From Patagioenas fasciata (taxonomy: Eukaryota > Chordata > Aves > Columbiformes > Columbidae): a DNA stretch of 64,000 nucleotides. A program made the position numbers and the translations under genes. The DNA is taken from NCBI RefSeq assembly GCF_037038585.1, contig NW_027288588.1, forward strand, positions 806,001 to 870,000, written 5' to 3'. Shown here in pieces: positions 43,301 to 54,469 of this stretch. Each line of letters begins with the position of its first letter. Position 1 is the stretch's first letter. Below the pieces are notes generated by a model. It saw nothing but the letters and a program-made list of their open reading frames with translations. It had not been told where the DNA came from and ran no database searches.

Positions 43301-46300
43301 TGTCTGCTGGTGGTGCGATTGTCAGCAGCGTGGACACCACCTCCCCAGGGCACTTGTCAGCCATCCAGACAATTAGGGACACCACTCTCTGCCGGGCTGG
43401 GGCCGTGTTGATGCACCCCAGGGTTTTGTGGATGCAGCTCGTGATCTTTGGCACCTGGAGGAGACACAGGTGAGGATGGTGCTGCCACTGGAGTGCAGCC
43501 ATTTCCTCACTGCCCTTCCCATCCCTCTCTGTCGCCTTCATGTGGCTTCACTTTACTGGGATTTGGGAGGAAGAGATGGAAGGACGGAGAACAAGGTCTG
43601 ACAGGGCCGAAGGGCAATCCAGCCAAAGGCCACTTACATCCACCAGCCAGAAATCGCAGTCTCTCTTGACCACGTCCAGCATGTTTCTGGCGGCCTTCTT
43701 GTCAAAGGTGCTGGAGTCGGTCAGTGCCTCGATGAACACCAGGACCATGTCTGTTCTCTCGGAAGGCTGGAGGTATTCTGCAAAGAGCTAAGGGAGGAAG
43801 GGAGGCAGCGAAGCCAAGTCACACCGAGTGCCCTGGTGCTGCTGCTTCGCCGGGCGGTGCCAGCAGCCCTGCAGAGACGCCCGGCGGTGCTGTGAGTGCT
43901 GCGGCAAAGCTGGCAGCAGGGGCGGCAGGGACTGCTGGGGAGGAGGAGGAGAGAGGCCCGGAGTGAGGGGAGAGGGTTGGAGTCATGGGCAGAGGGTGCT
44001 GGTCCTGCCGTGAACCAGGGCTGGCTGGTGGCCAGCAGGACTGGGGCTGCTGCTGGGACACTGGAGAGCAGCCCTCGCATGGTCCCTGCTCGGGGACAGC
44101 AGGAACCCTCTCAGCAGGGATAGGGAGGCCACAGCAGCCCCCTGAGTTTGGAGGCCTTTGCTCTCACAAGTCCCCTGCTGGTGCCACAGCAAGGGGGGAG
44201 CTCATTACCTTGGTAATGTGAGGAGCGCTGGACGAAGAGATCAAGGAGGCAACCTTGGCTTCCCAGTCCTCCTGGAGCTGTGCATTCCCCTCTGGCAGCG
44301 TCACACCTAAAAAGCAGGGAAATACAGAAGAGCTGGTGAGACACAGCAGCTTCGCCAGTACCGGACAGAGCTTTGAACCTGGAATGCCCAAGCAGGGAGG
44401 TTATGACCAACAGTCAGGGGAGGAGGTGGTGGAGAGCAGTGCCACGGAAAGGCTGACCCTCCTCCAGTGCACATGTGCGAATGCTTCTGGCCCTGGAAAC
44501 TCCAAGACCCTAGAGCTCTGCATGCAGTGCCACAGTTCAGTCCCCCATGGCTGGAATAGCAGTGATGTGGGGGACGTCTCGCACGGCTGCAGTGCTGCGG
44601 GTCAGGAGCAGAGGAGGGACAGTGCTGGTGACATGGTGTTGTCCCCAGCAAGCAGCAGAAGAGTCCATCACAACACCCAGGAAGACAAGCAGAGGTGCTG
44701 GCTGATGTGGCTGTGCAGAGGGATGTATCCCACCACAGCTTCTCTTACAGTGTTGCTGACGCTTGAATTGGAAGAGGAAACAGAGAGTGTCCAAAGCCAA
44801 GCAGTTGGTCTCTTCTTCCTTGAATGACAGGAATAGGAGGAGATGTCCTAGCAGCTGTCCGAGGATTGGCATCTGGATCTCAGCACCGGAAACATCTCTG
44901 TCCTCATTCGGATCAGCCTGGACAAGGGCAAAGGAAGTGCAGAAGGGCTGAGGGTATGTGGGGCCAAAGCCCTGAACCCAAGAATGTGCCCAGGGCTGGA
45001 TCGAGGGTGGTCAGAGCTTTGCAGGGCCCTGCAGACCCCAATCCCAGAACAGCCCCATGCGGGCAGAGCTGCCAGACCTGGGCTCCTTCGGTGCTCCTTG
45101 GGCAGTCCTGGCCAACACAGGGCTGGGGCAGAGCTGGGTCCTGGCAGAGCAGGGAGTGCCTGGTCCTTACCTTCAGTGAGGAGTAGTTGGCCAGCAAGAA
45201 GCTCAGCAGCCTCATCCTGCCCACAGCCCTCTCCCGCACAGATGCCCTCTCAGAGGTGCTGAAGGTCAAGAGCATCTGGGAAGAGAGAAGCTGCTGGTGA
45301 GCCCTGGGAGCAGCCACCGCTCCAGCAGAAGCAGCACTGCTCAAGTCCAGGCTTGGACTGGCCTAGTCTATTAAGGCTTCCTATGATCTGGAACAAAGCC
45401 TGTAATGGGCTTCCTGTCCTCTGGCAGGCTTGGGACAAACGCCCCGGGCCAGCCCTGTGGCCAGGCAGGAAGGCGGATGCCACCCTCTGCGGCCACTGTG
45501 CTGCGGAAGAGCCTGGTGGGCAGCCCCTGGCTCCCCAAGGAGGTGGGCACCCTCCCGGCAGCGCTCTCTGCACGGCACGGGTGGGACTGTCACCTCCAGA
45601 GTGGACACCCCGTCCCCCAGGGCGAGGAACAGCCCTGGTGAAGCCCACTCTTTGCACACGCCAGACCTGGAAGATATCCTGCATCTTCTCACTGACTTGA
45701 GAGGCAGGAGAGTTGAGCACCAACGCCACAAGCATGCTGTCCACAGCCTTCATGGTCTGCAAGGAAGACAATGAGTTATGGCCACGTTTCCTGCCATCCC
45801 CCTCACCCCAAGAGACTGATCTGAAGTCCCAGCACCAAGGGAGGACTCGTGCGCTGCTTCACGGTGCCTGGGAGAGACCCAGGGGCAAATAATCTGCTGC
45901 TGTCAGAGCAGCCCATGGCACTGGATGAGGCCAGGCCCACGGGAACGGGGGAAGGGACAACAGTGGGAAAGCAAAGCCTGTCTGGGATCTCTGGTCATAG
46001 CGCAGCACGGGGTGACCAGAGAGCAGCCCAGAGGGACTGGGGCTCCTGTAGCTCCCCCAGCACTTACCATGAAGTAGAGGTAAGGTTTCAGGTCCCTCAT
46101 TTCCTCTTTTGGAGGAAGCATGAAGACGCTGGAGAAGCAGGCCTGGATGTGGCTCCTATCTTTGCCTTCCAGCACCTCCTCCACGAAGCTACAAAGAGAG
46201 AGGGGCCAGTAGGACATGGGTGCTGGGAGCAGTGCCTGGAGGTCTCGTACAGGTGGACACGGGGCTCTGGGGCAGGAGTCCCCAGGAAGGATGGACAGGT

Positions 46301-47575
46301 ACCTCATGTCGGCCATGGCAAATGCGGCAATCCGCTGCACCACTGTGGGCAGTTGGTCCCTGGGCTCCTCTTCCAGCAGCACCTGCAGAGCACAGCCGGG
46401 ATGGGACCTGGCAGCTGCCAGCACCCAGTGCCACCAGCCCCCGGCCCTGCCCAGCACTGTCCTCACAGGTGCCGGTGCCGGGGGCATTGCTCACTTCCCC
46501 AGCGCTGCCGGGTATCCCCTCACCTCGATATTCTCTACCAGCTCGTATCTCTGGCAGAAGAGGTCTAGGCCCTGGGACAAGTCGTTGTATGCTGCATCTC
46601 TGAAGATCATGGCAATGCATTTAAGGAACTCCATCTTCTGTTCCTCGTCCTGGCAGCCAGGGGACAGAGAGACAAACGGGAAGCATGAGATGAGGACTCG
46701 CGGCCAGCGGCACCGCAGCATGGGGTGCAGTGCCCATTAGAGACCTGGGAGCAGCAGCTCTGCCCAGCCAGCGCCCTCCAGCACCCCGCAGCAGAGCCCC
46801 TGCCAGCAGACGCCGGCACAGCCGCCTTCCAAAGGGTCGCGGTTACCTTGTCTGGGCTGCTGAAAAGGGACACTATGGAGTCCACATGTTCTGGTTCCAC
46901 CTCATATGCGGGTAACGAATCGGCATCTAATAGAGGAGGAGAGCAGGGAGGGCTGCACAGAGGGTTTGCAGGCAAGAGAGAGCAGAGGAAGGAGCTCTGC
47001 CCCATGTCCATCCCAGTGCCCGCTGCCCCGGCACAGCCTCCCTGTGCGTGTGGGGGCTGGAGGGTGCCCAGCAGAGGGGCTGCGATGCTGGAGCCAGGCA
47101 GGATGGGGAAAGCCCCCAGTGCAGCGGGTGAGGAACTCGCTTCAGACAGGCAGGAAAGGTCCCCATCCCGCAGCACGGTGCCTCCTGCCCGCCCAGCTGC
47201 CTCTCGCTGCCCGTGCCCTGCAGCAGGAGCTGGGTCCCCTCTGCCCGCAGAGGCTGTGCTGGGGCCGGCGCCCAGCTCGGAGCAGCCCTGGGCTTCAGGC
47301 AGCATCATCACCACCCATGGGAACCCCTGCCAGCGTGTGGGGAAACGTGATTTTGGTGTGGAGCGGGGAGCGATCGCAGGGCCCCACCCTGCCCATACAA
47401 TCAGGGCCCCTCACTCACCGATCTGCAGTGGCTGGACCGCATCCACCTGGTTGGGCTGCGGTGGAGATCTGACCTCCTGGGGATCCCCAGCCTCCTCCTG
47501 CCAGGCCACCCGGGGGCGGCTGGGGGGTCTCTCCTGCCAGGCCAGCCTAGGTCGGATGGGGGGTCTCTCCGCCAT
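40379..47575 (-). CDS. Maestro heat-like repeat (MROH) family protein, 19 coding exons
   Basis: HEAT-repeat protein of the MROH/maestro family; molecular function is not established, and several members are germline-expressed. Exons (high to low): 47,575-47,419; 46,926-46,847; 46,649-46,524; 46,382-46,303; 46,188-46,068; 45,756-45,667; 45,275-45,171; 44,917-44,749; 44,306-44,209; 43,787-43,638; 43,454-43,300; 42,985-42,841; 42,743-42,606; 42,410-42,234; 41,806-41,651; 41,484-41,383; 41,016-40,914; 40,659-40,600; 40,512-40,379. All junctions are GT/AG with matching phase; the sum is 2,346 bases, or 781 residues plus TAA. Family hallmarks: KALVVFRNVMAQL (exon 14), SLFRDLMKMVV and GLLPLFFHMSDQ (exon 15), QTQQTWRIGESL (exon 16), RQSLPYLKDPQ (exon 17), DPSISSLATQTI (exon 19). 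The first 52 residues are Pro/Arg-rich with a duplicated RPRxAWQE. The paralogue number is not determinable here. Weakest junctions: donors of exons 6 and 15. A missed micro-exon is possible. Confidence 0.88.
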
Positions 47576-47759
47576 TTTTCAGTCAATGGGGAAGGACTAC
47601 GGATGAAGAAGGCGGACGCTTCGGCAAACGCCTCGGTGCTGCAGCTCTGCCAGAGGCAGCGGTGAAAGGTGTGGGCTGCTCTCGTGTGCTCCTCGTCGGG
47701 GAAAGACGGGAGCTGAGCTCAGGATCTCCCTGCTCCAAGTCTGCCGGGGGCAGCAGAGT

Positions 47760-47857
47760 CTGCCGGGGCAGCTAGAGCTGGGTTGTGGTTGGGCTCGATG
47801 ATCTTAAGGGTCGCTTCCAACCAAGAAGATTCTCTGATTCTCTGATTCTCTGAGAGA
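47760..47857 (+). mobile_element. CR1: CR1 3' end remnant
   Basis: 'gttgggctcgatgatctta' and 'cgcttccaacc' followed by tandem gattctct octamers are a CR1 3' terminus with its 8-bp tail. It lies about 0.2 kb upstream of the MROH start codon. Confidence 0.85.
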
Positions 47858-47859
47858 CG

Positions 47860-48560
47860 TGGGCTACGCTCGGGGCTCTCGCCAGCTCCGTGCTCGCACC
47901 CTGTCCCGTCACCGTCCTGTCGGACAGCGTGGGCTGGGCCCGCAGCGGCGCTGAGCACATGCGGGGCAGTGGGTGTCACCAAGTGACGTCACAAAGGGCC
48001 CCACTGTGACCCTGTGCCTGGGCAGGGAGGGTCAGGATGTCCCTTGGGAGGCACAGGCCAGCTCAGCCCTGGGCACCTGGCTGCTGAGTTTCCATCCCAG
48101 TTTCTAAAAGCTCCAGCACCCATTGCTCTGAGCAAAGTCTTGAACAGTCTGCTGCACCGCTCCATGTTCCCAGCGGCTGGTGCATGATGGGGGTGTCACA
48201 GACACACTCAATGCCACGCTCCTTGCTCCAGGCGCCTATGGGGATGTTGCGGAAAGGATCCCGCTATCTGGCTCTGTTCTCTCTGGGCTGCCAGGGGTGG
48301 CAGATGCACTCGATCCCCCAGTCACCCCCAGCCAAACCAGAGCAGTTTGGTCCAGGCTCCAGAGGAGGGAAGGGGCTGAGCCGTAACCAGGCCAAGAACT
48401 CCTGCCAGGAGACCCACGGGGAAGCAGAAGAGCAGATGAGCACTGGTGATTTGTGAGCGCATGAGTCTCAGACACACTTTTCTTACTGTGCGTAACGTGA
48501 CTGCGAGCCTATCACTTCACTCCATAAATACGACAGCCTGGATGAGCCCACTGTGAGCTC
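47860..48560. other. No gene recognised
   Basis: GC-rich, CpG-containing near 47,870-47,960, then ordinary sequence. Frames of 70-90 codons at 48,180-48,475 are open on both strands but carry no domain I can name. Confidence 0.35.
47984..47991. promoter_or_regulatory. Perfect palindromic CRE (TGACGTCA) upstream of the MROH gene
   Basis: TGACGTCA lies 409 bases upstream of the ATG at 47,575. Full CREs are bound by CREB/CREM factors and are frequent in promoters of post-meiotic germ-cell genes. The transcription start is unknown and a CR1 remnant lies between, so its use by this gene is inference. Confidence 0.4.
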
Positions 48561-48758
48561 TCCCTGAGTGTCAGAGCCTGGCCCAGGCTGCCCAGGGAGG
48601 TTGTGGAGTCTCCTTCCCTGCAGACATTCAAACCCGCCTGGACATGTTCCTGTGCGACCTCTCCTAGGCGTTCCTGCTCCAGCAGGGGGATTGGACTAGA
48701 TGATCTTTTGAGGTCCCTTCCAATCCCAAACATACTGTGATACTGTGATACTGTGATA
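48560..48758 (+). mobile_element. CR1: CR1 3' end with (atactgtg)n tail
   Basis: About 200 bases of CR1 3' sequence (cctgggccaggctgcccagg ... ttggactagatgatctttt ... cccttccaatcccaaa) ending in at least three atactgtg units. Same subfamily as the full-size copy at 49,297-51,700, which faces it tail to tail about 540 bases away. Confidence 0.92.
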
Positions 48759-48759
48759 A

Positions 48760-49296
48760 ATAAGTGAGCTGTGTGGCAATGGTTTTGCTACTCAGAGATA
48801 AGTTTAATATTAATCATTTACCTTAAGTAGATGCACACTAAATATAATCAATTCTTTTGGGACATAAGGTGGTATGATTTTTAATATACTCTTTGCTTTT
48901 GTTACTTGGTAAGCTGGATTTGCTAAAATTTTAGGCTGCGAAGTTCTGCTCATATCTACCAAAAGCAACTACAAACTACACTGATCACTTACAAGACAAG
49001 GCCCGTATTGCACTTCACCGAGAAGAAAGGAATTTGCGTCCAGGCAAAACAGCACCTGCAAGGCTATGGACAATAAACAACGTCTACAGCTCAACACAGC
49101 AAAGCCCACGTGGAATCAGAGAAGTTTGCCACTGGAGCTTTAAACAGGGACTGCAGGGCGAACGGTTATCAGGGAGAGAAGAATCCTGACCGTGTGCTCC
49201 GTGAACGGGTACAGGCACCTGCAGAGAAGGTCAGCAGCACTGGGCTTGGCGTATTTCCCCCATTCAGTGAACGACAGAGTGAACCTGCCATGGAAT
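48760..49296. other. AT-rich spacer, no gene seen
   Basis: Unique-looking AT-rich sequence between two opposed CR1 tails. No reading frame, RNA gene or repeat was recognised. Confidence 0.4.
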
Positions 49297-51700
49297 TCAC
49301 AGTATCACAGTATCACAGTGTGTTTGGGATTGGAAGGGACCTCAAAAGATCATCCAGTCCAATCCCCCTGCTGGAGCAGGAACGCCTAGGAGAGGTCGCA
49401 CAGGAATGTGTCCAGGCGGGTTTGAATGTCTGCAGGGAAGGAGACTCCACAACCTCCCTGGGCAGCCTGGGCCAGGCTCTGACACCCTCACTGAGAAGAA
49501 GTTCTTTCTCAAATTTAAGTGGAACCTCTTGTGTTCCAGCTTGATCCCATTGCCCCTTGTCCTATCATTGTTTGCCACTGAGAAGAGCCCGGCTCCATCC
49601 TCGTGGCACTCACCCTTTATATATTTATAAACATTAATAAGGTCACCCCTCAGTCTCCTCTTCTCCAAACTAAAGAGCCCCAGCTCCCTCAGCCTTTCTT
49701 CATAAGGGAGGTGCTCCACTCCCTTCAGCATCTTTGTTGCCCTATGCTGGACCCTCTCCAGCAGTTCCCTGTCCTTCTGGAACTGAGGGACCACAACTGG
49801 GCACAATATTCCAGGTGTGGTCTAACCAGGGTGGAGTAGAGAGGATGGAGGACCTCTCTGACCTACTGACCACCCCCCTTGTAATACACCCAAGGATGCC
49901 ATTGGCCTTCCTGGCCACAAGGGCACAGTGCTGGCTCATGGTCATCCTGTTGTCCACCAGGACACCCAGGTCCCTTTCCCCTACACTGCTCTCTAATAGG
50001 TCATCCCCCAACCTATACTGGAACCTGGGGTTGTTCCTGCCCAGGTGCAGGACTCTACACTTTCCCTTGTTAAATTCCATCAGGTTATCCCCCGCCCAAC
50101 TCTCCAGCCTGTCCAGGTCTCTGGATGGCAGCACAGCTTCCAGTGTCAGCCACTCCTCCCAGCTTGGTGTCATCAGCAAACTTGCTGATGGTACACTCAA
50201 TTCCCTCGTCTAAATCGTTAATGAATATATTGAATAATATTGGCCCCAGTACTGACCCCTGAGGCACTCCACTAGATACTGGCCTCCAGCTGGACTCCGC
50301 ACCATTGACCGCCACTCTCTGGCTTCTCTCTTTAAGCCAGTTTGCAACCCACCTCACTACTCTGTTGTCCAGACCACACCTCCTCAATTTAGCTGTGAGG
50401 ATGCTGTGAGGGACTGTGTCAAAGGCTTTACTGAAGTCAAGGTAGACCACATCCACCGCTCTGCCATCATCCATCCACCTTGGTACATTCTCATAAAAAG
50501 CTACGAGGTTGGTCAAGCATGACTTCCCCTTGGTAAAGCCATGCTGACTGCCCCTAATGACCCTCTTATCCCTGATGTGCCTTGAGATGACACCAAGGAT
50601 AAGCTGTTCCATTACTTTCCCAGGGACAGAGGTGAGGCTGACCGGTCTATAATTACCCGGGTCCTCCTTCTTGCCCTTTTTGAAGACTGCAGTGACATTT
50701 GCTTTCCTCCAATCCTCAGGCACCTCTCCCGTTTCCCAAGACTTGGCAAAAATGATGGAGAGCGGTCCAGCAATGACTTCAGCCAGCTCCCTCAGCACCC
50801 GTGGGTGCATCCCATCTGGACCCATGGATTTATGGATGTCCAGACTATTTAATTGTTCCCTAACCCAGTCCTCATCGACTAAAGCAAACTCCTCCATTGA
50901 CCTGGCTTCATCCGGGGTCTCAGGGGTACAGGGTTCCCCAGGACAGCCTCCAGCGGAGTAGACAGAGACAAAGGTGGCATTCAGCAATTCTGCCTTCTCT
51001 GTGTCTTCTGCCACCAGGGCACCCACCTCATTCATCAGTGGGCCTACATTGCCTCTGGTATTAGTTTTATCTGCTATGTATTTGAAAAAGTTCTTCTTGC
51101 TGTCCTTGACCCCTCTCGCCAGCTGTAATTCTAAGGAGGCCTTGGCTACCCTAGCTGCCCTCCTGCATCCTCTAACAGCAGCCTTATATTCCTCCCAAGT
51201 GGCCAGCCCCTGCTTCCATGACCTGTAAACTCGCCTCTTCTGCTTGAGCATACCCAACAGACCCCTATTCAACCACGCAGGCCTCCTGGCTCCCTTCCTC
51301 GACTTCCTACGTGTGGGGATGCTCTGATCCTGAGCATGGAAGAAGCAATCTCTGAATGCAATCCAGCTCTCTTGGGCCCCTTTTCCTTCAAGCAGTCTTG
51401 CCCATGGGATTTCCCCCAGCAATTGCTTGAAAAGGCCGAAATTAGCCCTGCCAAAGTCCAGGGTTGCAATTCTACTTGCTGTTCTGTTCCTGCCACACGA
51501 GATGCTGAACTCCACCATCTCGTGGTCACTGCAACCCAGGCAGCCCTCGACCTTTACTGCTTCAACCAGACCCTCTTTGTTAGTGAGGATGAGATCCAGC
51601 AGCGCACCTCTCCTGGTGGGCTCCTCCACCATCTGCATGAGGAAGTGATCATCAATGCACTGGAGGAACCTCCTGGACTGTGGCTGGCTGGCTGAATGGT
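49297..51700 (-). mobile_element. CR1: CR1 LINE, most intact copy (ORF2 C-terminal half of endonuclease to 3' tail)
   Basis: Starts at its 3' tail with cacagtat octamers (49,297-49,318). On the minus strand an open stretch of 517 codons (51,638-50,085) carries the end of the endonuclease ([23 protein letters not shown]) and most of the reverse transcriptase ([79 protein letters not shown]). The coding sequence continues in a second frame from about 50,120 ([19 protein letters not shown]) and a third from about 49,806 ([28 protein letters not shown]). Two frameshifts thus inactivate it. It is 5'-truncated at about 51,700, where the AT-rich array starts. It is the youngest-looking CR1 in the window. 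Confidence 0.95.
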
Positions 51701-51707
51701 CCTTCCA

Positions 51708-52748
51708 GCCATTAATAAATACTGGCCATCATTAATAAATACTGATCGCCATTAATAAATACTGACCATCATTAATAAATACTGATCGCCATTAATAAAT
51801 ACTGACCATCATTAATAAATACTGATCCTTATTAATAAATGCTGATCACCATTAATAAATATTGATCCTTATTCATAATGCTGATCATCATTAATAAATA
51901 CTGGCCATCATTAATAAATACTGATCATCATTAATAAATACCAATCGTTATTAATAAATACTGACCGTCATTAATAAATACTGATTGTCATTAATAAATA
52001 CCGATCGTTACTAATAAATACTGACCACCATTAATACATACTGATCGCCATTAATAAATACTGACCATCACTAATAAATACTGATCGTTATTAATAAATG
52101 CTGATCACCATTAATAAATATCAATCCTTATTAATAATGCTGATTGTCATTAATAAATACTGACCATCATTAATAAATGCTGATTGTCCTTAATAAATAC
52201 TGACCATCATTAATAACTACTGATCGTCATTAATAAATACTGACCGTTATTAATAATTACTGATCACCATTAATAAATACTGATCGTCCTTAATAAATAC
52301 TGACCATCATTAATAAATCCTGATCACCATTAATAAATACTGACCATCACTAATAAATACTGATTGTTATTAACAAATACTGATCACCATTAATAAATAT
52401 TGATCCTTATTAATAATGCTGATCATCATTAATAAATACTGACCATCATTAATAAATGCTGATTGTCCTTAATAAATACTGACCATCATTAATAAATACT
52501 GATTGTCATTAATAAATACTGACCATCATTAATAAATTCTGATCGTCATCAATAAATACTGACCGTTATTAATAATTACTGATCACCACTAATAAATACT
52601 GATCATCATTAATAAATACTGACCATCATTAATAAATACTGATCGTCACTAATAAATACTAGCCGTTATTAATAATTACTGATCACCATTAATAAATACT
52701 GATCATCATTAATAAATACTGACCATCATTAGTAAATACTGATCATTA
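51708..52748. repeat. AT-rich 20-bp tandem array, about 52 copies
   Basis: Consensus attaataaatactgaccatc with drift at the last six bases (gatcgcc, gattgtc, gatcctt) and occasional one-base-short units. Almost every unit has an AATAAA hexamer on the plus strand. It begins immediately at the 5' truncation point of the CR1. Confidence 0.97.
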
Positions 52749-53246
52749 GCAAATACTGAGCTCAAGGCTCAAGTTGGGCTCCAGGTCAGGCTCCAGGTCA
52801 GGCTCCAGGCTCAGGTTGGGCTCCAGGTCAGGCTCCAGGCTCACGTTGGGCTCCAGGTCGGGCTCCAGGCTCAGGTTGGGCTCCAGGTCGGGCTCCAGGC
52901 TCAGGTCGGGCTCCAGGCTCAGGTTGGGCTCCAGGTCGGGCTCCAGGCTCAGGTTGGGCTCCAGGTCAGGCTCAAGGCTCAGGTTGGGCTCCAGGCTCAG
53001 GTTGGGCTCCAGGTCGGGCTCCAGGCTCAGGTCGGGCTCCAGGCTCAGGTTGGGCTCCAGGTCGGGCTCCAGGCTCAGACTGGGCTCCAGGCTCAGGTCG
53101 GGCTCCAGGCTCAGGTTGGGCTCCAGGCTCAGGTTGGGCTCCAGGCTCAGACTGGGCTCCAGGCTCAGGTCCAGCACTTCCCCGCAGAGCAGCCCGGGGC
53201 TCTGGGCAAAGCCACGCAGCTCGTCGCCCAAGGGAAACAGGTCCAT
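52746..53246 (-). CDS. Candidate coding exon with in-frame repeat, function unknown
   Basis: On the minus strand a pyrimidine-rich AG acceptor (AG at 53,317-53,318) is followed by 70 bases and then an ATG at 53,246 in a near-ideal context (gaccATGG). The frame begins MDLFPLGDELRGFAQSPGLL, runs for about 28 residues of non-repeat sequence, then through the 30-bp array as Leu-Glu-Pro-Asx/Ser repeats, and stops at 52,746 in the AT-rich array (166 codons). Upstream on the same strand is the CpG/E2F promoter-like island at 54.5 kb. I do not recognise the protein. The non-repeat part could be a true exon whose 3' portion has been replaced or extended by repeat expansion, or the frame may be chance in GC-rich DNA. 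Confidence 0.25.
   Translation of the reverse strand: MDLFPLGDELRGFAQSPGLLCGEVLDLSLEPSLSLEPNLSLEPNLSLEPDLSLEPSLSLEPDLEPNLSLEPDLSLEPDLEPNLSLEPNLSLEPDLEPNLSLEPDLEPNLSLEPDLSLEPDLEPNLSLEPDLEPNVSLEPDLEPNLSLEPDLEPDLEPNLSLELSIC
52752..53180. repeat. 30-bp minisatellite (12+18 substructure)
   Basis: Alternating gggctccaggtc (12) and gggctccaggctcaggtt (18) blocks, with local 18-only runs. The period is a multiple of three, so on the minus strand it reads as an uninterrupted Leu-Glu-Pro-rich repeat joined in frame to the candidate exon at 53,246. Confidence 0.95.
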
Positions 53247-53384
53247 GGTCACCGGGCTCCAAACACCCCGGAGCAAAAACCAGAGCGGCCCCAGGACACC
53301 CGGGCTCCCAAAGAGCCTGGAAAAGGGACACAAAGAGTTAAATTGGGGGGAGTGAAGTGGCTGCTGATGCTGAGAAACCCCCGG

Positions 53385-54265
53385 GGGTTCGGGGCTGGGG
53401 GGAAAGGGGGGATCTGTATGAAAACTGCTCTGGGGAAAAGGGGGAAGGGGTTGGGCTGCATGGGAATGGGAGGAGGGACGGGAAAACGGGAGAGGGAAAC
53501 GGGGGAAGAGGGAAAAGGGGGGAAAGGGGGAAAAAGGGGGGAAAGAGGGAAAAGGGGGGAAAAGGGGGGAAAGAGGGAAAAGGGGGAAAAAGCAAGGAAA
53601 GAGGGAAAAGGGGGAAAAAGGGGGGAAAGAGGGAAAAAGGGGGGAAAGAGGGAAAAAGAGGGAAAAAGCGAGGAAAGAGGGAAAAGAGGGAAAAAGGGGG
53701 GAAAGAGGGAAAAATAGGGAAAAAGCGAGGAAAGAGGGAAAGGGGGGGAAAAGGGAAGAAACAGGGATAAAGGGGGAAAAGAGGGATAAGATGGAAAGAG
53801 GGGGGAAGAGGGAAAGGGGGGAAAGAAGGGAAAAGAGGGAAGAGGGAAAAGGGGAGAAAAGGGGGGAAAGAGGAAAAAGGGGGAAAAGGGGGGAAAAGGG
53901 AAAAAGGGGGAAGAGGGGGAAGAGGGGGTGAAGAGGAAAAAGAGGGAAAAAGGGGGCAAAGAGGGATAAAGGGGAAAGAGGGAAAAGAGGGAAAAAGGGG
54001 GGAAGAGGGAAAAGGGCGGAAAGAGGGAAAAGAGGGATAAAGGGGGAAAGAGGGAAAAGGGAGAAAAGAGGGGGAAGAGGGAAAAAGGGGGGAAAGGGGG
54101 AAAAAGGGGGGAAACAGGGATAAAGGGGGAAAGAGCGAAAAGAGGAAAAAACGGTGGAAAGAGGGAAAAGAGGGAAAAAGGGGGGAAGGGAAAAAGGGGG
54201 GAAAGAGGCATAAAGGGGGAAAGAGGGAAAAGAGGGAAAAGGGGGAGGAAAGAGAGAAAAAGTCT
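53385..54265. repeat. Polypurine tract (GGGAAA/GAGGGAAAAA)n, about 850 bases
   Basis: The plus strand is almost entirely A and G with only scattered T or C. It is made of gggaaaa, gagggaaaa and aagggggg blocks with an irregular 9-20-base period. Long minus-strand frames rich in Phe, Pro, Ser and Leu are composition artefacts. Such mirror-symmetric homopurine stretches can form triplex (H-) DNA. Confidence 0.95.
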
Positions 54266-54349
54266 GTGGGGGGATTGATGGCGGATCTGCCCCAGCCCCG
54301 GGGTCTCTCCTGGAGGGGAGGGACGGGCGGGCTCCAGCGGGGGTGCTGA

Positions 54350-54462
54350 GGAGATGAGGGGACACGAGGGGACCCGAGGGACACGAGGGGACGATGAGGG
54401 GACCCGAGGGACACGAGGGGACACGATGGGACATGAAGGGACACGAGGGACCCGACGGGACG
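54350..54462. repeat. Short array of gaggggacacgaggggacc motif
   Basis: Units of 10-19 bases (aggggacacg, aggggacccg) linking the polypurine tract to the CpG island. Confidence 0.8.
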
Positions 54463-54469
54463 CGATCTC

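Noticed and set aside
47719-47982. Possible upstream MROH exon on the minus strand
   Set aside because: Most of the stretch is a CR1 3' end, and no acceptor/donor pair in phase with exon 1 was found.
48180-48475. Overlapping frames upstream of the MROH gene that looked faintly protein-like
   Set aside because: No family could be named, and both strands are open. Left as unannotated sequence.
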